NCBI GenBank assembly: GCA_000508965.1
Contig: BAHV02000017.1
Coordinates: 1-64,000, forward strand
Length of the DNA stretch: 64,000 bases
Source: Dielma sp000508965
GTDB taxonomy: Bacteria > Bacillota_I > Bacilli_A > Erysipelotrichales > Erysipelotrichaceae
Direction of reading: 5' to 3'
Part shown: positions 8,455-17,709 of the stretch, piece by piece
Layout of the letters: every line of letters begins with the position of its first letter
Position numbering within the stretch: position 1 is the stretch's first letter
Position numbers and translations under genes: made by a program
The notes under the pieces: model-generated
The model's database searches: none
What the model was told of the DNA's origin: nothing
Seen by the model: the letters and a program-made list of their open reading frames with translations, nothing else

Positions 8455-9414
8455 TTACATTACCCCCAAAAAATAACCTAAGACTGCAAAACCTAAGGAA
8501 ATCATCCAAAACATCAATACGACTTGCGTTTCCTTAAAACCGCTTAATTCAAAATGATGATGCAGCGGCGCCATTTTAAATACCCGCTTACCGGTAGCCT
8601 TAAAGCTGGTTACCTGAATGACTACCGACATCAATTCCATGACAAAGATGCCGCCGATGATAACCAGCAGCAATTCCTGCTTCAATACCATCGCCGCGGC
8701 GGCTAAAAGACCGCCCAGCGCCAACGATCCAGTATCGCCCATGAAGATTTTGGCAGGATGCAGATTAAATTTAAGATAACCAAGCAAAGATGCAATCACC
8801 GCCAGCAGGAATAAGGCTAAATCGCTTTTTCCCTGATGAATAGAAAGCAGAACAAAGGGTGAAAGGGCAATAATCACACAGCCTGCCGATAAACCATCAA
8901 GACCATCAGTCAGATTTACCGCATTGCTTTCAGCAGTAAACATGATAAAAATCAGCAAGAAATACAGCCAGCCCAATTCAATTTCCATATTCAGAACCGG
9001 TACATTAATTGTTGTCGGCGCGATCCTTTGATAGAGATAGAAGAACAGTACCGCCAACACACTCTGCATCAGAAATTTCATCTTCGGTGACAAGCCGCGG
9101 TTATTTTTTTGAACCACGATGATAAAATCATCAATAAAGCCAATCATCGCATAACCGACATAAGCCAGCACGACAATCTGCATTTCCGGATTCATGAAAG
9201 CCGGCGCATCCAAAATCAGCAGCACCAGAATCGGCACCAGAATAAAAACAATGCCGCCCATCGTGGGCGTACCGTTTTTGGCTTTATGGGAAGCTGGTCC
9301 CTCTTCACGCTCGCTCTGTCCGAATTTAACTTTATGTAAAATCGGAATCAGGATCGGCATCACAGCCAGCGTGATGCACAACCCCAGACCGACAGCTAAT
9401 AAATATTGATTCAT
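8455..9414 (-). CDS. mraY: Phospho-N-acetylmuramoyl-pentapeptide transferase
   Basis: This integral membrane enzyme makes lipid I from UDP-MurNAc-pentapeptide and undecaprenyl phosphate. Its 319 residues contain about ten hydrophobic segments and the family motifs: FIDDF with the DD pair, NAVNLTDGLDGL, FMGDTGSLALGG, and the C-terminal PLHHHFEL. Its ATG overlaps the murE stop (ATGA), indicating coupled translation. Confidence 0.97.
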   Translation of the reverse strand: MNQYLLAVGLGLCITLAVMPILIPILHKVKFGQSEREEGPASHKAKNGTPTMGGIVFILVPILVLLILDAPAFMNPEMQIVVLAYVGYAMIGFIDDFIIVVQKNNRGLSPKMKFLMQSVLAVLFFYLYQRIAPTTINVPVLNMEIELGWLYFLLIFIMFTAESNAVNLTDGLDGLSAGCVIIALSPFVLLSIHQGKSDLALFLLAVIASLLGYLKFNLHPAKIFMGDTGSLALGGLLAAAAMVLKQELLLVIIGGIFVMELMSVVIQVTSFKATGKRVFKMAPLHHHFELSGFKETQVVLMFWMISLGFAVLGYFLGVM

Positions 9415-10823
9415 AGAGGTTCCTCCTCGGTAAGTTTTAGTATAAACGCCTTATCATTATAAGGAATTTTATCCTCTTTGACAATCAAAAATTGTTCATT
9501 TCCCTTACCGGCGATTATTATTATATCACTTTTCATACTGATTGACAGTGCGAATGCGATAGCCTTTTGCCGATCAATCAAAACGCTCACATTATCCAGC
9601 ACATTGACCGACATCTGTTTGATGATTTCAGCCGGATCTTCACCGCGTGAGTTATCCTCTGTGAAAATCGCCCGATAGCTCAGCGTTGAAGCAATCGTAC
9701 CCATCTGATGCCGCTTATCCTGATCTCGTTCCCCACCGCAGCCCAGCACCGTGATGATTCTGCCGATACAAACCTGATTGGCAAATTCCAACAAGCGGCG
9801 CAGAGCATCTGGCGTATGAGCATAATCAATCCAAATTGTATGATTCTTCAGCTTCAAGACCTCCATGCGGCCCGCCGGTGCTTCGATGCGTGATACAACC
9901 TCGCACAGTTCATGGGAATGAATGCCCAAGCTTTTAAACAGAGCGATACAGGCAGCCAGATTATAAACATTATTCATGCTTAACAAGCGAGTCTCAAAAT
10001 GCAGCTGACCGATATCAAAGCCGGAACCGCTGCTTCTAAGCTCAACATTGCTGATCTGCACATGCGATGGTTTAAGTCCATAAGTGATAATTCCCTTGGT
10101 ACGCAGATGCAGCATTTCCATCAATTCATCACGATCCTGGTTTAAAAGAATCCGCCCATTCTCCTTCAAATAGAGGCGGGCCTTAAACTTGGTGTACTGA
10201 TAATGGGTAAAGGTTAAATGATAATCGAGATGATCTTGTGTGATATTCGTATAAATCAGCCGGTCAAAACGGATAAAGCCCAATCTTCCCTCATCGATTG
10301 CATGTGAGGAAACCTCCATCATTACCGTGTGGATTCCCCTTCGTATCGCTTCCAAAAAGACGCGCAGACATACCATCATGCCCGGTGTCGTATTTTGCGT
10401 CGCATAACAATAACCGTCAAGCTGAATGCCATTGGTACCGATGACCACATTGCGCTGTCCGAATTCGGTAAACATCTGCGACAAAAAGGAACAGACGCTC
10501 GTCTTGCCGTTGGTGCCTGTCACACCGATAATCGTCAGCTTATCACTGGGTGTATCATAATAATCGTTAATCAGTGTCACAAGCGCCGCTTGAGGATCAG
10601 ATACTTCGTAACAGCCCGCATGCGGATGCGATGTGATGACAATGCCGCCCTTCGCCTTTACCTCATCAATAAAATCATCGCCATTATGCGCCATACCTTG
10701 AAGACTGACAAACAGCCAGTCCCGCTTCACTTCTCTTGAATCACAGGTTATTCCCTGAATAATTGTTGAATCGTCACAGGATATCCCTATTAAAGCCAAT
10801 AACTGCCGGCACTCTTTAGCCAA
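9411..10823 (-). CDS. murE: UDP-N-acetylmuramyl-tripeptide synthetase
   Basis: This ligase adds the third amino acid (meso-diaminopimelate or L-lysine) to UDP-MurNAc-L-Ala-D-Glu. Its 470 residues carry GTNGKTS for ATP, HLDYHLTFTHY, and a C-terminal domain. The residue-selecting motif reads DNSR (D390-R393) instead of the DNPR typical of diaminopimelate enzymes. The arginine that contacts diaminopimelate is kept, but the proline is lost, so the added residue is uncertain. It overlaps the upstream PBP gene by 8 bases. Confidence 0.94.
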   Translation of the reverse strand: MAKECRQLLALIGISCDDSTIIQGITCDSREVKRDWLFVSLQGMAHNGDDFIDEVKAKGGIVITSHPHAGCYEVSDPQAALVTLINDYYDTPSDKLTIIGVTGTNGKTSVCSFLSQMFTEFGQRNVVIGTNGIQLDGYCYATQNTTPGMMVCLRVFLEAIRRGIHTVMMEVSSHAIDEGRLGFIRFDRLIYTNITQDHLDYHLTFTHYQYTKFKARLYLKENGRILLNQDRDELMEMLHLRTKGIITYGLKPSHVQISNVELRSSGSGFDIGQLHFETRLLSMNNVYNLAACIALFKSLGIHSHELCEVVSRIEAPAGRMEVLKLKNHTIWIDYAHTPDALRRLLEFANQVCIGRIITVLGCGGERDQDKRHQMGTIASTLSYRAIFTEDNSRGEDPAEIIKQMSVNVLDNVSVLIDRQKAIAFALSISMKSDIIIIAGKGNEQFLIVKEDKIPYNDKAFILKLTEEEPL

Positions 10824-12714
10824 GGGTAATCATCACCTTTCCGCCCTCAAGCAATACCTCACCAGCCTTTGGCAGCTGGTCGATCACAACCTCCCCCTCA
10901 TTCACAAATTCAAAGGTTAAGCCTTCCATCTTACATTCACTCTTTTGCTTGCCGATCAGATCCGGGACAATGATTTCAATCGGATCAAGCCAAGTCGTTT
11001 TCTTCGGCAGCTGCTCCTCCACCTTTTCTACATTCAGGTACGGCAGAATATCCTCATAGCACTTTCTGACTACCGGTGCGACAACGGTTCCGCCGTACTG
11101 CACATCATTTTGCGGTGAATCAGCCGCTACATAAATCACGATCTGCGGATCATCCATCGGCGCTGCTGATAAAAAGGACAGAATATATTCATTGCTTAAG
11201 TAAACGCCATCCACGGCCTTCTGGGCGGTTCCCGTCTTACCGCCGATCTTATAGCCTTTAATATATGAATTTTTGCCGCCACCGTTGGCAACTACACTTT
11301 CCAGCGCCACATGCATCAGATCACTGGTTTCTTTGGAGATGATCTGTCCCTGAGGGGTTGGTTCAAATTCTTGTACGATATCCTTGCTGATGGGATCTAC
11401 CAGCTGCTTCACAATCATCGGTTTATACAGCGTACCGCCGTTCACCACCGCACTGAAAGCTCTCACCAGCTGGATTGGCGTTACTGATAACCCCTGACCG
11501 AAAGCTACTGTTGCCTGTTCCACCGGTCCCATTGCTTCTTTTTTAAACATAATTCCCGTACTCTCGCCCGGTAATTCAATGCCCGTCTTGCTGCCAAAGC
11601 CAAAATCAGTCACATACTGATAAAGACGATCTAAGCCAAGCCGCCGGCCTATTTCCACAAAGCCCGGATTACTTGAATTCTCCAGCACCTGCAAGAACGT
11701 CTGCAGGCCATGACCGCCAGCCCGCCATGATTTAATTCTGGCGCCCTCAACCATTTCATAACCGCGGTCATAATACGTATCGGTATACATATTGAAGCAT
11801 TTTTCCTCAAGGGCTGAGGCAAAAATGATTGATTTAAACGTTGACCCCGGCTCAAAGCTCATCCAGATCGGCAGATTTCGGTTAATGATTTCAGAGGTGG
11901 ATTCCTGATAATGATTGGGATCAAAATCCGGTTTGGATACCATTGCCAAAACTTCCCCGGTTTTAGGATTCATCGCCAAGGCTAAAGCGCTTTTTGGCTT
12001 ATACCGTTCCATCAGATTATTCATTTCTCTTTCAATAATATCCTGAATCGTCGAATCAATCGTCAGTACCATATCCATGCCCTGTCCTTGATTGATCACT
12101 TCTTCATTGATTGACAGCTGATTTCCCTTCGCATCAAAGGGCAGCTTCAAATCACCGTTTTTAGCACTCAGATATTCATCATATTCAAGTTCAAGACCCG
12201 CCAAGCCCTGATTGTCAATACCGGTAAAACCCAACACCTGTGCCAGATAATTGCCGTTGGGATAATAACGCTTGGAATCCTGAACAAGCACGACGCCTTT
12301 AATATTCGCATCCTGAATGGCCAGCGCCTGCTCATCGCTGATATTTCTCCCCTCCGGCTGCAGCTTCTGCGTTGAAACATGGTTCGTCAGCTTTTTATAA
12401 AGCGCCTCACGGTCGGTATTTAATATCTGACTCAGCACATCAGCCGCGTGTTCAGGCTCCTCGATCATCGCCGGTACGACAATAATTGAAGTCGACGGTA
12501 CATCAACCGCCAATTCACGGCCATCACTTGAATAAATAGTTCCCCGATTGCCGGCCAGCTTAAAATCACGCTGCCACAGATCCTTGGCCTTATCGACAAT
12601 TGAGCCTTGATTGATGATCTGTTCATAACCAAGTTTGCTCAAAATACAGCCAAACAAAACCAAAGCGCCGATAAAAATCGCATTAATTCTTTTCTTATTG
12701 CGGACATGAAGCAT
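10816..12714 (-). CDS. Class B penicillin-binding protein with one PASTA domain (FtsI/SpoVD-like)
   Basis: This membrane-anchored transpeptidase cross-links septal peptidoglycan. One transmembrane segment lies at about residues 10-30, then a dimerisation domain with NRGTI. The catalytic triad is complete: S291-T-F-K294, S347-S-N349 and K493-T-G-T. A single PASTA domain fills about 575-632. There are 632 residues. It follows another PBP in the cluster, and an intrinsic terminator sits between them. Whether it is the vegetative FtsI or a SpoVD-like enzyme cannot be told. Confidence 0.92.
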   Translation of the reverse strand: MLHVRNKKRINAIFIGALVLFGCILSKLGYEQIINQGSIVDKAKDLWQRDFKLAGNRGTIYSSDGRELAVDVPSTSIIVVPAMIEEPEHAADVLSQILNTDREALYKKLTNHVSTQKLQPEGRNISDEQALAIQDANIKGVVLVQDSKRYYPNGNYLAQVLGFTGIDNQGLAGLELEYDEYLSAKNGDLKLPFDAKGNQLSINEEVINQGQGMDMVLTIDSTIQDIIEREMNNLMERYKPKSALALAMNPKTGEVLAMVSKPDFDPNHYQESTSEIINRNLPIWMSFEPGSTFKSIIFASALEEKCFNMYTDTYYDRGYEMVEGARIKSWRAGGHGLQTFLQVLENSSNPGFVEIGRRLGLDRLYQYVTDFGFGSKTGIELPGESTGIMFKKEAMGPVEQATVAFGQGLSVTPIQLVRAFSAVVNGGTLYKPMIVKQLVDPISKDIVQEFEPTPQGQIISKETSDLMHVALESVVANGGGKNSYIKGYKIGGKTGTAQKAVDGVYLSNEYILSFLSAAPMDDPQIVIYVAADSPQNDVQYGGTVVAPVVRKCYEDILPYLNVEKVEEQLPKKTTWLDPIEIIVPDLIGKQKSECKMEGLTFEFVNEGEVVIDQLPKAGEVLLEGGKVMITLG

Positions 12715-12745
12715 GAACTCACCTCAAAACATCTTATTCCAACAC

Positions 12746-12770
12746 ATAAAAAAATAGCACCGAAGTGCTA
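12746..12770 (-). terminator. UUCG hairpin terminator between the two PBP genes
   Basis: On the minus strand TAGCAC and GTGCTA pair around a TTCG tetraloop (12755-12770), followed by TTTTTTT. It begins at the stop codon of the upstream PBP gene and lies about 40 bases before the next start, inside the dcw operon. Confidence 0.8.
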
Positions 12771-15002
12771 GTCTAATGTAACTTTAATTTCTGTATCAGA
12801 AAAAATGCTCGTACCGGCATCAAGATTCTGCCAGACAACAACCCCCTGACCCGTCATCTCAATCGACATGCCGCTTAATTCTTTAAAGATCTGCACATCC
12901 TTGTATGCCCAGCCAGTCATATCCGGCATCGTATAATTGATACCATCCGTCTTCACAAAGGCATGCTGCTTGGTGCCGATCGTTGTTCCCATTTTCGGAT
13001 ATTGTGAAACAACCTGATTGCCGTCACCGATGATGATGCGATCGACATCCATCTCATCCAGCTTCCAATTGGCATACTGAAGCGTATGATTCACTAAAGT
13101 CGGCATCGTATACTCCTGATAAGTGCTGCCATAGCTGTTATCATAGGCAACCGCCTTTAATGGCTGCGCGTTGTTGATTGATGCCGCATCCAGCGCGGTC
13201 ATGAACGCGTTTTTAAAATAATCAGCTGAATAATAAAGATAGTTGCTGCTCTCAAACGCATAATACATCATGATTTTCGGATCATCCGCCGGTGATGCCG
13301 CCATGATGCTCGATGTATAAACCGTATCTCCGTAGCTGCCATCCTTCGCAATCTCACCGGTACCGGTTTTAGCAACCATCGATACACCGTCAATCTTATA
13401 CTTATGCGCCGTACCCTTTTCAGGATCTTCAACAATCTGTTCCATCAGCTTCAAAATCTTCTCGGTGGTTTCCTTTTTCAGCACCGGTACCGGCTGACCC
13501 TGTTCATCAGTATAAACATATTGGGTTTTGCCATTTTCAATAATTTCATTAGTATTCGGATTTACGATCTTATCAATATAATAAGGACGCACCATGATTC
13601 CATCATTAAAAATTGCCGTATAAGCCTGCATCAGCTGCAGTGTTGTAACCGCAGAACCCTGTCCGAAACCGGCAGCCACTCGGTCAAGCGGCGTTTTATC
13701 ATTCTTGATACCGAATTCCTCACTCTGTGACAAGCCTTCGATGCCGGTCTGTTTAAAGAAGCCGAATTTATCCAGATAGTCCCAGAACACATCGGTTGAC
13801 AGATAATCAGTCAGCAGCGTCGCGATACATGTATTTGATGAACGAATCAAACCGTCATCAAAACTGATCGTACCCCAGCCAGCACGCTCAGCGTCATTGA
13901 TATTGCCGTTTTCTTCACAAGGACCGCTAGTCCGATATAAACCGCCGTTTTCATCATAAGCGATACAGAAACGGCCGGTAAATACCGTATCATCGCCTTT
14001 ATAGACTCCGGCATCCATCGCCGCCGCATAGGCAAACGGCTTCATAACCGAGCCCGGTTCAAAAACATACATACTCGGCAGATCCACATAGCTTTCAATA
14101 TTACGCTTATTCAAATCAAAGGTCGGATAACCGGCCCAAGCTAAAATCTTTCCGGTTTCAACCTCCATGATAACACCCCAGGCACGCTCGGCACCGTTGG
14201 CTTCCATCGTACTCTGCAGCGCTGCTTCCAAAGCGCTTTGCACATCCTTATCTAAAGTCAAATAGACATCATTGCCGTTAACCGCCGCTTTTTCCGTCTT
14301 TTCCGTACCTGGCAGCTTATAGCCAAGCGCGTCTTTCTGATAAGTAACCAAGCCGTCGCTGCCCTTCAGCACTGCATCCTGAAAAGCCTCGATACCGATC
14401 TGACCGACGATGCGCTGCTGCTCCTCATCATAATTCGCAAAGCCTAAAAGATTTGACGCAAACTTACCCGGTGAATAAAAACGAGTTGTCGTCTTATCAA
14501 ATTCAATTCCCGGCAAGCCCGGATATTTCTTATTTGGATCTGGTGTATATTCAATCGCTTCAATCGCTTCTTTTTGTTCGATTGTCAGCCCCTTGCCCTT
14601 TTCACCAAGCAATGTCTCATAGACACCCTGATCCTGAAGATTCAGATAGTTCATGATTTCTTCTTCACTCATGCCTAAAATAGGAGCCAGGGCCGCAGCC
14701 GTAAACTCCTTGTTGTCAACATAAGCATAAGCACCTGTACGATCTTTAGAAAGTACAGCTTTTATTGTATATGTATCTTGATCCTGAGCGATGATACTGC
14801 CATTGCGGTCACGAATATATCCGCGTCTAGCCGGCAAAATCTCCTGCCGTTCCTGACTGCCTTCCTTGCTCGCCAAAATGTTGGTGCCCGAACGCATATG
14901 AACACCGCCGATCGTTACCACAAAAACATTGATGACGATCACTAATGACAATACAGCAATGACAGTAAATATTCCAGCGATTCTAAGATTTGATCTCTTC
15001 AT
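12768..15002 (-). CDS. Class B penicillin-binding protein with two PASTA domains (PBP2X-like)
   Basis: This septal transpeptidase has 744 residues and a transmembrane segment at about 10-32. The N-terminal PBP-dimer region has PARRGYIRDRNG. Catalytic motifs are S318-V-M-K321, S388-S-N390 and K545-T-G-T548. Two PASTA-like repeats occupy about 630-744. Its position right after ftsL in an mraZ cluster matches pbpB/pbp2X. All catalytic residues are intact. Confidence 0.93.
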   Translation of the reverse strand: MKRSNLRIAGIFTVIAVLSLVIVINVFVVTIGGVHMRSGTNILASKEGSQERQEILPARRGYIRDRNGSIIAQDQDTYTIKAVLSKDRTGAYAYVDNKEFTAAALAPILGMSEEEIMNYLNLQDQGVYETLLGEKGKGLTIEQKEAIEAIEYTPDPNKKYPGLPGIEFDKTTTRFYSPGKFASNLLGFANYDEEQQRIVGQIGIEAFQDAVLKGSDGLVTYQKDALGYKLPGTEKTEKAAVNGNDVYLTLDKDVQSALEAALQSTMEANGAERAWGVIMEVETGKILAWAGYPTFDLNKRNIESYVDLPSMYVFEPGSVMKPFAYAAAMDAGVYKGDDTVFTGRFCIAYDENGGLYRTSGPCEENGNINDAERAGWGTISFDDGLIRSSNTCIATLLTDYLSTDVFWDYLDKFGFFKQTGIEGLSQSEEFGIKNDKTPLDRVAAGFGQGSAVTTLQLMQAYTAIFNDGIMVRPYYIDKIVNPNTNEIIENGKTQYVYTDEQGQPVPVLKKETTEKILKLMEQIVEDPEKGTAHKYKIDGVSMVAKTGTGEIAKDGSYGDTVYTSSIMAASPADDPKIMMYYAFESSNYLYYSADYFKNAFMTALDAASINNAQPLKAVAYDNSYGSTYQEYTMPTLVNHTLQYANWKLDEMDVDRIIIGDGNQVVSQYPKMGTTIGTKQHAFVKTDGINYTMPDMTGWAYKDVQIFKELSGMSIEMTGQGVVVWQNLDAGTSIFSDTEIKVTLD

Positions 15003-15019
15003 TCTACCAGCTCACTCTT

Positions 15020-15328
15020 CTATTTGTCTCCATTACTGATATACACGATATTTTTTTGATCGAGTTTCAGATTTCCCCCGTTTTCATTACTGATAGTCAT
15101 CAGATATTCTCTTTCCGTAAACTGTGCTACCTCAAGCTTTAACGTCTCTAATCGCTTATTAGCATCTTCAATTTCAATCTGCTGGGCAGTCAGCTTATAG
15201 TTTAAAGCTACATTATGCGAATGCAAAAAAGTCGCAGAACAAATATAGACAATAAATGATAAGCTGAAAATCACATTCACAAACGTCCCAAATTTAAATC
15301 TTCTCTTCCTTTTCACAATTTTAGCCAT
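15020..15328 (-). CDS. ftsL: Cell division protein FtsL-like
   Basis: This is a 102-residue bitopic protein. A basic N-terminus (AKIVKRKRRFKFG) precedes one membrane segment at about 17-35. The rest is a heptad-like helix rich in Leu, Ile and charged residues (LTAQQIEIEDANKRLETLKL). Sequence conservation in FtsL is low, so the call rests mainly on topology and on position between rsmH and the first PBP gene. In this family it joins FtsB/DivIC and recruits septal synthesis. Confidence 0.82.
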   Translation of the reverse strand: MAKIVKRKRRFKFGTFVNVIFSLSFIVYICSATFLHSHNVALNYKLTAQQIEIEDANKRLETLKLEVAQFTEREYLMTISNENGGNLKLDQKNIVYISNGDK

Positions 15329-15331
15329 AAA

Positions 15332-16267
15332 CTATTTCACCCTTTCTATCACTCTGAGTTTGGCCGAATGAGATCGGTTATTTTCTTTTAACTCTGCTTC
15401 CCCTGCCAGAATCGGTTTTTTAGTAACTAGCCGATAAGGCGCATCTTCCAGCTGGCCAGGCAAAAGCGGTATGCGTTTATCAATCTTAGGCTGACTGCTC
15501 ATCCGTACAAAGGTTTCCTTCACGATGCGATCCTCCAAAGAATGAAAACTGATCACCGCAACACGGCCGCCGGTCTTAAGCATTGCCAGCGCATCCTCAA
15601 GCACCGTTTCCAGCTCAGATAATTCATCATTAACCTCGATGCGGATGGCCTGAAAAATCTTCTTGGCCGGATGTCCCTTGCTGTTAAGCACCTTAGACGG
15701 ATACGCCGACTTGATGATATCCACCAATTCAAACGTCGTTTCAATTGGTTTTACGCTGCGGGCCTGTTCAATTTTACGGGCTACCTGCTTGGCGAAGCTA
15801 TCTTCACCATATCGGTAAAAAATACGCATAAGTTCATTAAATTCATATGTATTCACTACTTCATAAGCACTGAGCGACTGACTTTGATCCATACGCATAT
15901 CCAGCGGCGCATCATAGCGGTAGCTGAAACCGCGGCTGGCTTCATCAAACTGCGGTGAAGAAACACCTAAATCAAGAAGCAGACCGTCAATTTCATCAAC
16001 GCCCCGATTTTGAAGCTCGCACTTCAAATTTTTAAAGCCGGCATGAATAATCGTAAAATTACTGCTAACTGCCGCCAACCTGCCTTCTGATTCCAAAATT
16101 GCCTGCTGATCTTTATCAAAGCAATAAAGATGACCTTTTGGAATCCTTTTTAAGATTTCACTGCTGTGACCGGCTCTTCCCAATGTACCGTCCACATAAA
16201 TACCATTTGGTTTGATAACTAAAGAATCAATGCATTCCTGCAAAAGCACGCTTGTATGTTTCATCAT
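15332..16267 (-). CDS. rsmH: 16S rRNA (cytosine-1402-N4)-methyltransferase
   Basis: The SAM-dependent enzyme methylates N4 of C1402 in the ribosomal P site. Its 311 residues are the family length. Family motifs include HTSVLLQECID at the start, VDGTLGRAGHS, LLLDLGVSSPQFD, and a C-terminal SFHSLEDRIVK. The first ATG overlaps the mraZ stop (ATGA); a second ATG follows at once, and either may be used. Confidence 0.97.
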   Translation of the reverse strand: MMKHTSVLLQECIDSLVIKPNGIYVDGTLGRAGHSSEILKRIPKGHLYCFDKDQQAILESEGRLAAVSSNFTIIHAGFKNLKCELQNRGVDEIDGLLLDLGVSSPQFDEASRGFSYRYDAPLDMRMDQSQSLSAYEVVNTYEFNELMRIFYRYGEDSFAKQVARKIEQARSVKPIETTFELVDIIKSAYPSKVLNSKGHPAKKIFQAIRIEVNDELSELETVLEDALAMLKTGGRVAVISFHSLEDRIVKETFVRMSSQPKIDKRIPLLPGQLEDAPYRLVTKKPILAGEAELKENNRSHSAKLRVIERVK

Positions 16268-16695
16268 ATAATAAAATCCGTGATACTCTCGGCAATGCTT
16301 TCAAATTCATCATCCGCACTGTCAGAATATGCTTCCCATCTTTCTTTTGACCAAATCTCAACCTTATCAGCGACGCCGACAATCACGCATTCCTTAACGA
16401 TCGCGGCTTCTTTGATCAGTATTGAGGGAATCAGGATTCTTCCCTGATTATCCAACTCCACTTCACTGGCCTTGGAAGTCAGTGTACGAACATACATCCG
16501 CACTTCTTTTTTAGTCGTAGGCAAAGCGAGGAGCTGAGCATAGATCTTATCCCAGGCTTCCTTTGTATAAAGTGAGAGACAGCCGTCAAGACCGCGCGTA
16601 ACGATCATGGCAGAACCCAATTCATTTCTGAATTTAGCAGGAACGATCAGACGCCCCTTCGCATCAATATTGTGCGCGAATTCACCCATGAACAT
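16264..16695 (-). CDS. mraZ: Transcriptional regulator MraZ
   Basis: This double-SpoVT/AbrB protein represses its own dcw cluster in other bacteria. I start it at MFMGEFAHNIDAKGR (16695), matching the family N-terminus; the frame runs three codons further to a GTG. The two AbrB repeats contain DAKGRLIVP (about residues 10-18) and the second-repeat DNQGRILIP. With the chosen start it has 143 residues. Four 10-base repeats resembling MraZ boxes lie directly upstream of the start. Confidence 0.95.
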   Translation of the reverse strand: MFMGEFAHNIDAKGRLIVPAKFRNELGSAMIVTRGLDGCLSLYTKEAWDKIYAQLLALPTTKKEVRMYVRTLTSKASEVELDNQGRILIPSILIKEAAIVKECVIVGVADKVEIWSKERWEAYSDSADDEFESIAESITDFII

Positions 16696-16698
16696 CAC

Positions 16699-16768
16699 AA
16701 TCACCCACTTTCTTCCACTTTTACCTACTTCTTACCACCATTATAGACTAAATCATGTTTTTTGTATA
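16699..16768 (-). promoter_or_regulatory. dcw cluster promoter with four MraZ boxes
   Basis: On the minus strand the -35 TATACA (16763-16768) and a perfect -10 TATAAT (16740-16745) have a 17-base spacer. Between the -10 and the mraZ start lie four direct repeats at exact 10-base spacing (16729-16738, 16719-16728, 16709-16718, 16699-16708). Each starts GTGG or GTAGG and is mostly followed by A-rich sequence. This fits the known MraZ box pattern of G-rich repeats once per helical turn. Confidence 0.8.
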
Positions 16769-16920
16769 GATGAAATCCATCGAGAATTGATTTTTTTATA
16801 AGTTAAAATATGTCAAAGTCCAGTTCCTCAAACAGCTTGGCCGCCCTTTAAAACAAATTCACCCTTTTTAAAACAATTTCAGTTATTATTTGCATATTTT
16901 CGCTAAACACGTCAGCAGCA

Positions 16921-16955
16921 GAAAAAAAGAACTGATCAGTTTCACTGTCAGTTCT
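16921..16955 (-). terminator. Terminator after gatD
   Basis: AGAACTGA pairs with TCAGTTCT (16929-16955), followed on the minus strand by a 7-base T run. It separates murT-gatD from the mraZ promoter. Bases 16769-16920 are AT-rich and show no gene. Confidence 0.8.
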
Positions 16956-16980
16956 GGCATTATTTTTAATATTAGATAGT

Positions 16981-17709
16981 TTATAAACCAAGCCTTTTCA
17001 GCATAATTTCCTTTGCCTTGTGTTCAAGCATGTCATTCAGCGGTTCCAGTGTGCATTCACCATGCCGCTTAGCCAATGCCTTGCGCAGAATAAAGTCGGC
17101 GATTTCAGGATTTTTAGGCAGCAAAGGGCCATGCATATAAGTCCCCAACACTTGTCCGTTATAAAAGCCCTCAAAGGCACTTTGATATGTATTGCCATGG
17201 CCTTTCAGCACTTTCGCGAAGGGTTGATTCACTCCCTTTGTCTGACCGCCGTGATTTTCAAAACCGACCGCGATGATCCGCTCACTGTCCAGAGCTGCTT
17301 CCACCGCGATATTACCGATGCAGCGATCATTTCGCGAAGCGGCTTCCGTATAATAATCAAAGAATTTCAAGCCTTCGATTTTCTGACCGTCGCCGTCTAA
17401 ATAATATTGACCAAACAGCTGATAGCCGCCGCAGATCAGCAGGATAAATGAACCCTGATCCATCGCTTCCTGAATCGCACTGCGCCGCTTAAGCAGATCA
17501 TTTACCAAAAGTCCCTGCTCACGATCCGCACCGCCGCCGATAAACAGTAAATCATAATCTGCCAATGTCTTTTCTTCATTCAGCGTACACGTGTCGACAA
17601 CACATTCAATGCCGCGTTTTTCACAGCGGGTTTTCAGCACCTGAATATTCCCTTTATCCCCATACAGATCCATCAGATCATGATACATCCAGCAGATTTT
17701 CAGCTTCAT
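16981..17709 (-). CDS. gatD: Lipid II isoglutaminyl synthase, glutaminase subunit GatD
   Basis: This CobB/CobQ-like class I glutamine amidotransferase supplies ammonia to MurT to amidate D-Glu of the peptidoglycan stem. I start it at MKLKICWMYHDLMDLYGDKG (17709), where AAGGAGG is well placed and the ATG overlaps the murT stop (ATGA); the longer frame reads back into murT. Length is 242 residues. The nucleophile is Cys in LLICGGYQ, and the catalytic His is in TYMHGPLLPKNP. Confidence 0.93.
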   Translation of the reverse strand: MKLKICWMYHDLMDLYGDKGNIQVLKTRCEKRGIECVVDTCTLNEEKTLADYDLLFIGGGADREQGLLVNDLLKRRSAIQEAMDQGSFILLICGGYQLFGQYYLDGDGQKIEGLKFFDYYTEAASRNDRCIGNIAVEAALDSERIIAVGFENHGGQTKGVNQPFAKVLKGHGNTYQSAFEGFYNGQVLGTYMHGPLLPKNPEIADFILRKALAKRHGECTLEPLNDMLEHKAKEIMLKRLGL

